The notes: generated by a model from the letters alone, not told the origin. Numbered from the stretch's first letter, positions 1 to 6,351 are shown. The stretch: DNA of 7,175 bases from Candidatus Zhuqueibacterota bacterium 4484_87 (GCA_002085355.1 NATN01000143.1:1-7175), one strand, 5' to 3'. Translations and numbers: made by a program.

Positions 1-1
1 T

Positions 2-1303
2 TATTTCGTGCTTTATGCTCTGTTGCACACTTTTCTGATAAAGAATTTTCCTGAGAAATATTTTTATTTTTGTATCCCTTTTTTATGGACGGGAATAGAG
101 TATTTGCGTTCTTTGGGCGTATTGGGCTTTCCGTGGAGCTCGCTGGCGTACAGCCAATCTTATTATTTGTCGCTGATTCAGTATGTGGATTACACCAGTT
201 TATTCGGCGTAAGTTTTTGGATCGTCTGGTTGAATGTGATCATATTCTTGCTGATAAAAAACGCGGATAATTTTCGTAAAGTTGTGGTTTATCTCATCGT
301 GCTCATTTTGCTGCTTCTGTTGCCATATATTTACGGAAAAACTGTCGTGCCCTCTTCAAACAAGTCTGCCAAGGAAAAAATTCGCGTCGGTCTCGTGCAG
401 GGCAATGTCGATCCGAACGAAAAATGGGATGATTCCTTTCGCATGGAAAATCTGAAAATTTATCAATCTTTGACCTATCAAATGCGCCGAGATTCTCTCG
501 ATTTAATTGTGTGGCCAGAAACAGCGACGCCGGTCTATTTGCGAGATTCTGATGTATATCGTCAAGCGATTTATGAGATTGTTGACAGCTTGAGAGTGCC
601 ATTGATTACCGGCACCCCTGATTATCAATTTTTGCCCGATCATAGCTATAAAACATACAATGCCGTGTTTTCTTTCCTTCCGGGAGAAAAAAGCTTTGAT
701 GTGTATCGCAAATTACATTTAGTCCCATTTTCTGAGCGAGTGCCGTTTACAGAAACTTTTCCTTTTATCGCGGACTGGCTGGAGAAGCTGGAGATGGGCG
801 AGGGAAATTTTTCGCCGGGAGACTCCATTGTTTCCTTCAAAATTCCCTGGAAAAGGCTACAGAAAACAGATTCTCTATCCGAGCGGAGTTTTTTCCTTGC
901 ACCGGTTGTTGTATGTTTTGAATCGCTTTTTTCTGATTTAGTGCGGAAATTTGTGATGAATGGCGCAGACATTCTCCTCATCATCACTAACGATGCCTGG
1001 TTTGGAAGTACTCAAGCGCCTTTCCATCATGCCCAAGCGGCTGTTTTTCGCGCTATTGAAAATCGAATTCCCATTGCTCGCTGCGCCAATACTGGCGTGT
1101 CTATGTTCATCGATAGTTACGGCCACGTGACTCATGAGACGCCAATCTGGGTACGCACTGCAATTTCCGGTGAACTGGTGCCACGTCAAGAGACAACATT
1201 TTTCAGCCTGCACGGTCATGTGATCACAAAAATCATTTCCTTTTTTAATTTACTCCCTTTCATTTTTGCAATTTTTACAGCAATAAAAAGAAAACGCGCC
1301 TGA
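2..1303 (+). CDS. lnt: Apolipoprotein N-acyltransferase, 5'-truncated by window edge
   Basis: Lnt transfers an acyl chain from phospholipid to the N-terminal diacylglyceryl-cysteine of lipoproteins, in the inner membrane facing the periplasm. The frame is open to the window start, so the GTG at position 8 is probably internal. About 434 residues are visible against roughly 500 in the family, so part of the N-terminal membrane domain is missing. Counting from that GTG, residues 20-50 carry the membrane motif WTGIEYLRS...FPWSSLAYSQ, and hydrophobic helices lie near 69-83 and 92-108. The nitrilase domain spans about 125-390. Its catalytic triad is recognisable as E171 (VWPETATP), K235 (RKLHLVPF) and C303 (VVCFES), with E243 in PFSERVPF and the NDAWFG signature at 328-333. 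A final membrane helix sits near 408-425, followed by a basic tail. K235 and C303 are 68 residues apart versus 52 in E. coli, which suggests an inserted loop. The identification is firm. Confidence 0.95.
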   Translation, partial: YFVLYALLHTFLIKNFPEKYFYFCIPFLWTGIEYLRSLGVLGFPWSSLAYSQSYYLSLIQYVDYTSLFGVSFWIVWLNVIIFLLIKNADNFRKVVVYLIVLILLLLLPYIYGKTVVPSSNKSAKEKIRVGLVQGNVDPNEKWDDSFRMENLKIYQSLTYQMRRDSLDLIVWPETATPVYLRDSDVYRQAIYEIVDSLRVPLITGTPDYQFLPDHSYKTYNAVFSFLPGEKSFDVYRKLHLVPFSERVPFTETFPFIADWLEKLEMGEGNFSPGDSIVSFKIPWKRLQKTDSLSERSFFLAPVVVCFESLFSDLVRKFVMNGADILLIITNDAWFGSTQAPFHHAQAAVFRAIENRIPIARCANTGVSMFIDSYGHVTHETPIWVRTAISGELVPRQETTFFSLHGHVITKIISFFNLLPFIFAIFTAIKRKRA

Positions 1304-1489
1304 ATTTTCTTTGTTGCAGCTTCCTTGGCGCTAATTTTGCAAAAATAATTTCTGCTGACTCAATTGTGAAAAAGTTTTAGCATTTTCAATATTGGGGAAC
1401 TATTTAAAGATAACTTAATTTAATGATTGATCTTATAATATGCGCGTACTGTAAATATGTAATTTATATGACATTATTGTAATAAAAGA
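1304..1489. other. AT-rich intergenic stretch after lnt
   Basis: No gene is supported here. A perfect TATAAT occurs at 1434-1439 but lacks a convincing -35 hexamer 16-18 bp upstream. The small palindrome around TTTTGCAAAA near 1335-1344 has no following T-run in a terminator arrangement, so no lnt terminator is called. Confidence 0.5.
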
Positions 1490-1705
1490 GTTACTATTCG
1501 AGTATGGCTATTCCGGAAGCCGCTGAAGCGGCTAATTGGCTTGCAATGTTGATTTATGGGCACCACGATGAATCGTGGTGTTAATACAACTGATTTTTGA
1601 ACAAACACCATGCTTCAGCATGGTGGCGTAATACAAACCAAAAAGCAAATAGCTGCTTCAGCAGCTTACAAAATTGCAAAGAGACGACGCAGGCTGAATA
1701 GTTAC
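1490..1705. repeat. Mirror-symmetric four-hairpin array (REP/BIME- or MITE-like)
   Basis: Four perfect hairpins with 4-nt loops follow one another. 1518-1533 is AGCCGC-TGAA-GCGGCT. 1561-1580 is CACCACGA-TGAA-TCGTGGTG. 1606-1625 is CACCATGC-TTCA-GCATGGTG. 1651-1666 is AGCTGC-TTCA-GCAGCT. The last two are the reverse complements of the first two in type and order, with loop TTCA opposite TGAA, so the block is one large imperfect palindrome centred near 1593. Spacers of 27 and 25 nt separate outer from inner hairpins on each side. The ends carry GTTACTATTC (1490-1499) and GAATAGTTAC (1696-1705), inverted with one mismatch. No ORF inside looks real. The arrangement recalls REP/BIME elements spread by RAYT-type transposases, or a small MITE. 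That origin is inference, because no transposase is present. Confidence 0.75.
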
Positions 1706-1743
1706 ATAAAAGATTAATTGCCAAATAGTAGATCGGGAATTTA

Positions 1744-1750
1744 TAAGGAA
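1744..1750 (+). promoter_or_regulatory. Ribosome binding site supporting a GTG start
   Basis: TAAGGAA lies 11 nt before the GTG at 1762. It supports that non-ATG start, which also places a signal peptide exactly at the N-terminus. Confidence 0.55.
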
Positions 1751-1761
1751 TTGTTAGATTA

Positions 1762-2790
1762 GTGAATTTATTTCGTTTAAAATATGCGCTTGTGTTTGTG
1801 TGCATCGCTGTGATGAATTTGCAAGCGCAAAATGATTTTTATTTGTCGCTGAGTACGATAAAAGCGAAGCCGCTGTCCATGGCAAGCGCTTACACATCGG
1901 TCGAAGATAATCTAGCGTCCGCTATTTATAATCCAGCGTCAATAGGGCTATTCAATGGTGATAAAAATTTTCGAGTTACGTTTTTTCTAAATCCAGTGGC
2001 TCCTGTGAGCGCATTTCGCGAACGCTACAGGGAACAAGCTGCATCCCAGGCAGATGAAACTCGTTCTGTCTGGCAGGATGCATTGGTTTTGTTCAAAGGC
2101 GTGATTTTTACGATTAAATTTTTGGATATTGGTTTTCTTTTCAATGAGCAAATTATTGATCCGGTGTTACTATCAGGGCAGAAAGAGTTTTTTTCTTACT
2201 ATGATTTTTCCGAAAACATTAGTCATTCGGCTATTGTTCATTTGCGATTGGCAGAACGCGTATCCCTTGGCGCTTCGACAACTTTGTTCATGCAGCAATC
2301 AGGAGATCAAACTCAACGCGGCTATGGTTTCAGCTACGGCATTTTGATGAAACCTGCTGCTCGAATGAATGTCGGCATTTCTTACCACTACCTGCCTCGT
2401 CTGATGCCTGATGTGCGCATCCCGCTGGAGAAGATGGTGGATCAGACTATCAATGTGGGAATTTCTTATTATCCACTTTCTTCGACAACGTTGTCCATGG
2501 ATTTGAGAAATTTGACTGAGGAAAAGGGCAAGAGTGTCATCGAACTTCGCTTCGGCGCAGAGCAACGAGTTTTTTCACTATTTGCACTGCGCGGCGGCTA
2601 TTTCAAAGAACGATTCTCTGATCTCGAGCAGATTTCAGCAGGTATTGGCATGATTGATGCAAATCTATTTTTCCCCCGCAAAAGTAAATTGCAGCATTCA
2701 CCGTTCGTGTTGAATTATGCCTTTGTTTTGGAAAGGACAAAAACGGCAAGTGCCCATTGGCATGTGGTCACTTTCAATGTTGTTTTTTGA
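1762..2790 (+). CDS. PorV/PorQ-like outer-membrane beta-barrel protein
   Basis: A 342-residue protein predicted to be exported and inserted in the outer membrane. Residues 1-23 form a signal peptide: basic Arg/Lys near the start, a hydrophobic stretch (YALVFVCIAVMNL), then QAQ before the mature NDFYLSL. Residues 35-62 match the N-terminal signature of the PorV/PorQ/UPF0164-like barrels (family pattern roughly G-A-x-x-x-x-M-G-x-A-Y-x-x-x-x-D-x-x-A-x-Y-x-N-P-A); here AYTSVEDN and AIYNPAS are visible. The rest consists of alternating amphipathic strands such as NVGISYHYLP, SMDLRNL and LRGGYFKERF. The C-terminus ends VVTFNVVF, a terminal aromatic typical of a BAM recognition signal. PorV proteins take part in type IX secretion in Bacteroidetes, but many relatives have unknown roles. 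No other secretion gene is present here, so only the fold and location are claimed. Confidence 0.8.
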   Translation: MNLFRLKYALVFVCIAVMNLQAQNDFYLSLSTIKAKPLSMASAYTSVEDNLASAIYNPASIGLFNGDKNFRVTFFLNPVAPVSAFRERYREQAASQADETRSVWQDALVLFKGVIFTIKFLDIGFLFNEQIIDPVLLSGQKEFFSYYDFSENISHSAIVHLRLAERVSLGASTTLFMQQSGDQTQRGYGFSYGILMKPAARMNVGISYHYLPRLMPDVRIPLEKMVDQTINVGISYYPLSSTTLSMDLRNLTEEKGKSVIELRFGAEQRVFSLFALRGGYFKERFSDLEQISAGIGMIDANLFFPRKSKLQHSPFVLNYAFVLERTKTASAHWHVVTFNVVF

Positions 2791-2922
2791 TCGGACTTTG
2801 GGGCTGGAAAAGCCTTGATCTGCGCATTTTTTGCTACACATGCAACGGTCAGAATTTCTCCTTCGCGGGAACTTTATCCCCAGTGCAGAGTTTTACTTGT
2901 TGATTATTTCAAAGATAAAAGC

Positions 2923-3543
2923 ATGATATTTCGCGTTGTTAAAGTTCATTATTTGCTCTGGTTGTTTTTTCCGATGCTGTCGATGAGCCAAACACTGTCA
3001 CCGGAAAACAATGTTGCTATTTTTCAGCAACTGGCGGACGACATAGTTCGCGAAGTTGTTTCCGAAGTCGGACTTGATACTACCCACAGTGTAGTTATTC
3101 AATCGCGCAGTGAAAACAGGTCCGGGAACTGGCTGATCGAAAACGCATTCATCCGCTGTTTTTTGAGCAAAAAAATTTCAGTACAGATGAATGCGCAAGA
3201 TAGCGGTGAAAACTCTTTTCTTTTTGAGTATTTTATATCAGAGCTCAAAGTGGACTATGAAAAAGTTCCTTCAAAAAAGTTGACGCGTCATCTCACGCTC
3301 AATCTTGATGTGCGGGTATTGCGAGGGGCTGGTAAGTCTCTGGTTTTATTTAAAAAATACTCAAAGTCTTTTCAAGATATAATACCATCTAACGCAGTTA
3401 AACAGGTGGAGTCCGGACGTTATCCTTTCACGCACGGTAATTTACCTGAAAACAGAAATTGGAAAAAATGGATCAGCCCGGCGGTGATTTTGCTCAGCAC
3501 CGGTGTTGTAATTTATTCGTTTTTTGCATTGCGGAGTAAATAG
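2923..3543 (+). CDS. Hypothetical exported protein with C-terminal membrane helix
   Basis: A 206-residue protein of a family I do not recognise. The ATG at 2923 is preferred over an upstream in-frame TTG at 2815, because it puts a signal peptide at the N-terminus (positive MIFRVVKVHY, hydrophobic LLWLFFPML, then SMSQT). The 36 residues before it look non-coding. No good Shine-Dalgarno precedes 2923, so the start is not certain. Residues about 30-165 are a soluble alpha/beta region, with a helix around FQQLADDIVREVV, a strand SVVIQ, a helix around WLIENAFIRCFL and strands near LTLNLDVRVLR. Residues 183-203 form a single hydrophobic helix followed by LRSK, so the domain is probably periplasmic and tethered by its C-terminal end. 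The stop codon overlaps the ribosome binding site of the bamD-like gene 11 bp downstream, implying co-expression and an envelope role. A distant likeness to FlgO/CsgG-type assembly lipoproteins is only an impression. Confidence 0.7.
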   Translation: MIFRVVKVHYLLWLFFPMLSMSQTLSPENNVAIFQQLADDIVREVVSEVGLDTTHSVVIQSRSENRSGNWLIENAFIRCFLSKKISVQMNAQDSGENSFLFEYFISELKVDYEKVPSKKLTRHLTLNLDVRVLRGAGKSLVLFKKYSKSFQDIIPSNAVKQVESGRYPFTHGNLPENRNWKKWISPAVILLSTGVVIYSFFALRSK

Positions 3544-3548
3544 GAAAG
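3542..3548 (+). promoter_or_regulatory. Ribosome binding site of the bamD-like gene
   Basis: AGGAAAG sits 6 nt before the ATG at 3555 and overlaps the TAG stop of the preceding gene, consistent with translational coupling. Confidence 0.65.
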
Positions 3549-3554
3549 CGATAT

Positions 3555-4313
3555 ATGAAAAAAATTCTGTCTCAGTTTTTGATGATCGTTCTATTGATAA
3601 TTTTAGCGACAGTTGCCTGTAATCGTAATAAAATCAAACCGACAGCATCAGCGGAAGAACGAATGAAAATCGCTGAAAAAATGTTCAATGATGAAGATTA
3701 TCTGGATGCACGGACACAATTTCGCATCATCATCTATAATTTCCCTGGCAGTGCTGTCAGCGCTAAAGCGCAGTACATGTTTGCTGAATGCTATTTTCAG
3801 ACAAAAGAATACATCATTGCAGCAGCAGAATTTGAAAAAATTTTGCGCGTGTATCCGAATAGCGAATATGCGGATGATGCACAATTCAAAGTCGCTCTTT
3901 GCTATTACAAGCTTTCCCCGAAATATTCGTTAGATCAGGAATATACGCGGAAGGCAATTGAGGAATTTCAGAAATTTATCGAAGATTATCCCGGCAGTAA
4001 GCTGGCACAAGAGGCAAACAGCTATCTCCACAAATGTCGCGTCAAATTAGCAAAGAAATATTACAAAAGTGGTGAAATTTACCAGAAGATGACTTTCTAC
4101 AGGTCTGCGGTCATATATTTTGATTATGTGCTGGATAATTATTATGATACAGAATTCGCTCCGAAAGCGCTTCTCGGCAAAGCGGAATGTTATCAAAAAA
4201 TGTATAAAACCGAGGAAGCGGTGAAGCTTTATCAGCTTTATCTGGAAAAATACCCCAAAGGCTCAAGCGTCAGAACAGTAAAAGCAATTCTGGAAAAATT
4301 GAAGAACAAATGA
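3555..4313 (+). CDS. bamD: BamD-like TPR outer-membrane lipoprotein
   Basis: BamD is the essential TPR lipoprotein of the BAM complex, which folds beta-barrels into the outer membrane from its periplasmic side. The protein has 252 residues, close to the 245 of E. coli BamD. Residues 1-21 form a lipoprotein signal peptide ending in ATVA, followed by C22. Thr at -3 makes the lipobox slightly atypical. Five TPR-type helix pairs follow, at about 33-66, 71-103, 106-149, 164-198 and 202-236. They carry the recurring A-x-x-x-F-x-x-x-x-x-x-Y-P motif (for example FEKILRVYPNSEYADDA and FQKFIEDYPGSKLA). The extended third repeat, with the SPKYSLDQEYTRKA insertion, is also a feature of BamD. Synteny with a barrel protein and an exported hypothetical fits an envelope operon. 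A generic YbgF/CpoB-like or other TPR lipoprotein is the main alternative. Confidence 0.85.
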   Translation: MKKILSQFLMIVLLIILATVACNRNKIKPTASAEERMKIAEKMFNDEDYLDARTQFRIIIYNFPGSAVSAKAQYMFAECYFQTKEYIIAAAEFEKILRVYPNSEYADDAQFKVALCYYKLSPKYSLDQEYTRKAIEEFQKFIEDYPGSKLAQEANSYLHKCRVKLAKKYYKSGEIYQKMTFYRSAVIYFDYVLDNYYDTEFAPKALLGKAECYQKMYKTEEAVKLYQLYLEKYPKGSSVRTVKAILEKLKNK

Positions 4314-4318
4314 GGTGG
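4313..4318 (+). promoter_or_regulatory. Shine-Dalgarno-like AGGTGG between bamD and nadD
   Basis: AGGTGG directly follows and overlaps the bamD stop. It is 50 nt upstream of the conventional nadD TTG, too far to serve it directly. It lies 4 nt before an in-frame ATC (4323) and 17 nt before an out-of-frame ATG (4336). It therefore leaves the true nadD start in doubt. Confidence 0.45.
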
Positions 4319-4367
4319 TAACATCGACCAACTTCATGAGACAAAAGACTCTGACAAATCGCGACGC

Positions 4368-4970
4368 TTGAAAATCGCCATACTGGGCGGCTCCTTTGAT
4401 CCGATACATTTTGGTCATCTGCAATTAGCGCAATGGGCGTATGAGGAATTAGAGTTGAGCAAAGTTTTATTCATTCCGGCGGCAACTCCACCTCACAAGC
4501 GGTCTGTTCATCTCAGTGATGCTTTTCATCGTTTGGCAATGGTCAAAATTGCGCTCGAGCAATATCCGCAATTTGCAGTTTCTGACATTGAAATAAATCG
4601 CCAGGGGATCTCCTACACTATTGACACCATTCAAGAAATAAAACTACAGTTTCAGCTAAACAGCAATGATTTACACCTCATCATCGGCGCAGATAATTTG
4701 GTGACGTTTTACAGTTGGCGCTCACCCGAACAAATTCTCAAAGAATGCCGTGTCGTTGCTTTCCGCAGACCAGGCTTTGATTTGAATGAAGTTGACCCGG
4801 ATCTTTTGGCGCAGGTAGAAATACTCAATACGCCGCTCTTGCCTGTGTCGTCCACGGAAATTCGAAAAAAAATCAGAGGGGGAGAGTCTGTTGCAAATTT
4901 AGTCCCCGAAGAAGTGCTAACGTACATCTGGCAACATCATTTGTACGGTGCTCCTGACCTAAAAAAATAA
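4368..4970 (+). CDS. nadD: Nicotinate-nucleotide adenylyltransferase
   Basis: NadD joins ATP and nicotinate mononucleotide to give NaAD and pyrophosphate, a late cytoplasmic step of NAD synthesis. The 200 residues match the usual 190-215. The nucleotidyltransferase fold is plain: GGSFDPIHFGH at 7-17 contains the HxGH ATP site, PAATPPHK at 37-44 is the substrate loop, and SYTIDT is at 82-87. GADN at 107-110 and SSTEIR at 161-166 follow, the latter being the second ATP-binding motif (ISSTxIR). The TTG at 4368 gives the canonical N-terminus (MKIAILGGSFDP) but has no Shine-Dalgarno. The frame stays open back to 4314 with no ATG, GTG or TTG, so a 15-residue longer form starting at ATC 4323 is possible. 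It follows the bamD-like gene by 54 bp and is probably in the same transcript. Confidence 0.93.
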   Translation: MKIAILGGSFDPIHFGHLQLAQWAYEELELSKVLFIPAATPPHKRSVHLSDAFHRLAMVKIALEQYPQFAVSDIEINRQGISYTIDTIQEIKLQFQLNSNDLHLIIGADNLVTFYSWRSPEQILKECRVVAFRRPGFDLNEVDPDLLAQVEILNTPLLPVSSTEIRKKIRGGESVANLVPEEVLTYIWQHHLYGAPDLKK

Positions 4971-5029
4971 TTCGCTATAAAAATCTTCTTGCATTTCTGG
5001 AAAATAACTCTTAATTTAAATGACGAAAA

Positions 5030-5098
5030 TAATAATCTGACGTTTATTTTCCGTTATTATAAAAATTTTTTGTATGTAATAGAAACGTCAGGTTATTA
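5030..5098. repeat. Long inverted repeat upstream of the Crp/Fnr gene
   Basis: Arms 5030-5045 and 5083-5098 pair over 16 positions, with one T-G wobble. The perfect core is CTGACGTTT (5037-5045) opposite AAACGTCAG (5083-5091). The 37-nt interior is very AT-rich and holds a weaker inner pairing (TATTA 5055-5059 with TAATA 5077-5081). No T-run follows the right arm, so it is not an ordinary intrinsic terminator. It ends 4 bp before the predicted -35 box. It may be an operator, a cruciform or a tiny MITE remnant. Confidence 0.6.
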
Positions 5099-5102
5099 CA
5101 AG

Positions 5103-5131
5103 TTGACTTAACCACTATCTTTTTGCAAAAT
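5103..5131 (+). promoter_or_regulatory. Sigma70-type promoter for the Crp/Fnr gene
   Basis: TTGACT (5103-5108) and CAAAAT (5126-5131) are separated by 17 bp. They match the TTGACA/TATAAT consensus at 5 and 4 positions. The start of transcription would fall near 5138, leaving a leader of about 40 nt. Confidence 0.5.
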
Positions 5132-5178
5132 ATCTCGGACAATTTGTTCTTTAGAAGATTTCTATTTCGGGAGGGCGT

Positions 5179-5856
5179 ATGGAAATTGAGTTGTTGAAAA
5201 AAGTACCGATTTTTTCCAATCTCAGCGATGAAGAGTTAGCGAAAATCCGAAAGCTTTGCGTGACGCAGCATTATGAAAAAGACAGGCTCATTCTCATCGA
5301 AGAGGAAAGCGGAAAGACGCTGTTTTTGCTGCAAAAAGGGAGAGTGAAAATTTCACGCATGAGCGACGATGGGAGGGAAGTGATTTTGTCGATTCTGGGC
5401 CCCGGCGGTTTTTTTGGCGAGCTTTCTCTCATTGATGGGAAATCTCGTTCTGCAAGTGTGACTGCCATTGAAAATTCTGAAGTGCTATTGCTTCATCGGG
5501 CAGAATTTTTAGCGCTGCTGGAGGATTATCCGCAAATAGCCATCAGTTTGCTGAAAGAATTAGCCGCGCGTATTCGAAAGAGCGATACGCAGATTAAAAG
5601 CCTGTCTTTGCAGGATGCCATGGGGCGCGTTGCTTCGACTTTGATTTTATTGGCAGAAGATACTGGCAGGATCCGACAGGGCACGGTCATTATTCCTAAA
5701 ATTCCATTGCAGCAGGATCTGGCAAATATGTCCGGGACTTCACGGGAAACAATTTCTCGTGTTTTTCGCTATTTTGAAGAAGAAAATTTGATCAAGCGGG
5801 AAGGGCGTCGCGTGACCATTCCGGAGTATGAAAAATTTAAACGCATGTTTGCTTAA
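5179..5856 (+). CDS. Crp/Fnr-family transcriptional regulator
   Basis: A 225-residue DNA-binding regulator of typical family length. The strong GGGAGGG at 5169-5175 fixes the ATG start. Residues about 10-125 form the cyclic-nucleotide-type beta-roll. The phosphate-binding cassette at 75-92 reads GPGGFFGELSLIDGKSRS and keeps the counterparts of CRP Glu72, Arg82 and Ser83 (E81, R90, S91), so a cyclic nucleotide ligand is plausible. Residues 110-145 make the dimerisation helix, and 176-214 the winged helix-turn-helix with recognition helix SRETISRVFRYF. That helix has both the CRP-type R-E-x-x-x-R (R189, E190, R194) and the FNR-type E-x-x-S-R (E190, S193, R194). C27 is the only cysteine, so it cannot hold an FNR-type iron-sulphur cluster. 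Its own promoter and the inverted repeat at 5030-5098 lie upstream, and the Nudix gene follows after 45 bp. The regulon is unknown. Confidence 0.92.
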   Translation: MEIELLKKVPIFSNLSDEELAKIRKLCVTQHYEKDRLILIEEESGKTLFLLQKGRVKISRMSDDGREVILSILGPGGFFGELSLIDGKSRSASVTAIENSEVLLLHRAEFLALLEDYPQIAISLLKELAARIRKSDTQIKSLSLQDAMGRVASTLILLAEDTGRIRQGTVIIPKIPLQQDLANMSGTSRETISRVFRYFEEENLIKREGRRVTIPEYEKFKRMFA

Positions 5857-5870
5857 AATATTTTTTAAAT

Positions 5871-5887
5871 ATCGTTTCCCAAACGAT
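5871..5887. promoter_or_regulatory. Perfect 17-bp palindrome before the Nudix gene
   Basis: ATCGTTT-CCC-AAACGAT has 7-bp perfect arms around CCC. A second, AT-only hairpin (ATATTT-TTT-AAATAT, 5858-5872) abuts it from the left. The Nudix ribosome binding site begins 2 nt to its right. It could be an operator or an mRNA hairpin between the two cistrons. There is no T-run, so it is not a terminator on the + strand. Confidence 0.5.
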
Positions 5888-5901
5888 GAGGAGATTGTGA
5901 G

Positions 5902-6351
5902 ATGTCCCCGAATTCAGGCGGTCCCAAAGTTGGCGTCGGTGCGGTTGTGTTTAATGAAAAAAATCAGATTTTGCTCATAAAACGAGGTAATGAGCCCAAT
6001 AAAGGTATTTGGACGATTCCAGGCGGAAAAGTCGAACTGGGAGAGCCGGTCAAAGAGGCAGCATTACGAGAAGTGCGGGAAGAATGTCACATCGACGTTG
6101 AGCTAATTGATTTACTGGGCGTGGTTGATTTGATTTTGAAAAATAAAAACGGGAATGTGGATTTTCATTACGTATTGATTGATTATCTTGCAAAATACAA
6201 AAGCGGTACCCCGCGAGCAGATTCCGATGTGACTGATATCGGCTGGTTTTCCCGCGATCAATTGGACAATCTTGATATTCCGTCCATCACACGAAAAATG
6301 CTGGAAAAAGCATTTGCCAAAATAAATCCCATTGACGAATCGCTAAACTAA
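5902..6351 (+). CDS. Nudix hydrolase (MutT / ADP-ribose pyrophosphatase-like)
   Basis: Nudix proteins hydrolyse nucleoside diphosphates linked to another moiety, using metal held by the Nudix box. At 149 residues this is a minimal single-domain member. AGGAG at 5889-5893 is 8 nt from the ATG. The Nudix box runs from G42 to I64: G42-x5-E48-x7-R56-E57-V58-x-E60-E61-x-H63-I64. All catalytic acidic residues are present, but the usual Gly near the end is His63. Upstream, VGVGAVVFNEKNQILLIKR (9-27) is the typical first beta-strand region, and GIWTIPGG (35-42) leads into the box. The sequence resembles COG1051-type ADP-ribose pyrophosphatases and broad MutT-like enzymes. The substrate cannot be fixed from sequence. 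It is 45 bp behind the Crp/Fnr gene and probably co-transcribed with it. No clear terminator follows. Confidence 0.92.
   Translation: MSPNSGGPKVGVGAVVFNEKNQILLIKRGNEPNKGIWTIPGGKVELGEPVKEAALREVREECHIDVELIDLLGVVDLILKNKNGNVDFHYVLIDYLAKYKSGTPRADSDVTDIGWFSRDQLDNLDIPSITRKMLEKAFAKINPIDESLN

Noticed and set aside
1434..1439. Perfect TATAAT as promoter for the barrel gene
   Set aside because: No acceptable -35 hexamer at 16-18 bp, no extended -10 TG, and the hairpin array lies between it and the gene.
1581..1805. Minus-strand ORF of 74 codons over the first hairpin array
   Set aside because: It is read through palindromic repeats and overlaps the start of the well-supported barrel gene; it has no ribosome binding site or recognisable protein features.
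2802..2814. GGCT-GGAAA-AGCC hairpin after the barrel gene as terminator
   Set aside because: The stem is only 4 bp and no T-run follows directly.
2815..2922. N-terminal extension of the hypothetical gene from TTG 2815
   Set aside because: It would bury a clear signal peptide at residue 37 and the additional residues show no protein-like character; ATG 2923 is preferred.
4315..4371. Small ORF from GTG 4315 or ATG 4336 ending on the nadD start
   Set aside because: At most 18 codons with no recognisable product; kept only as a possible coupling peptide in the nadD start finding, not called as a gene.
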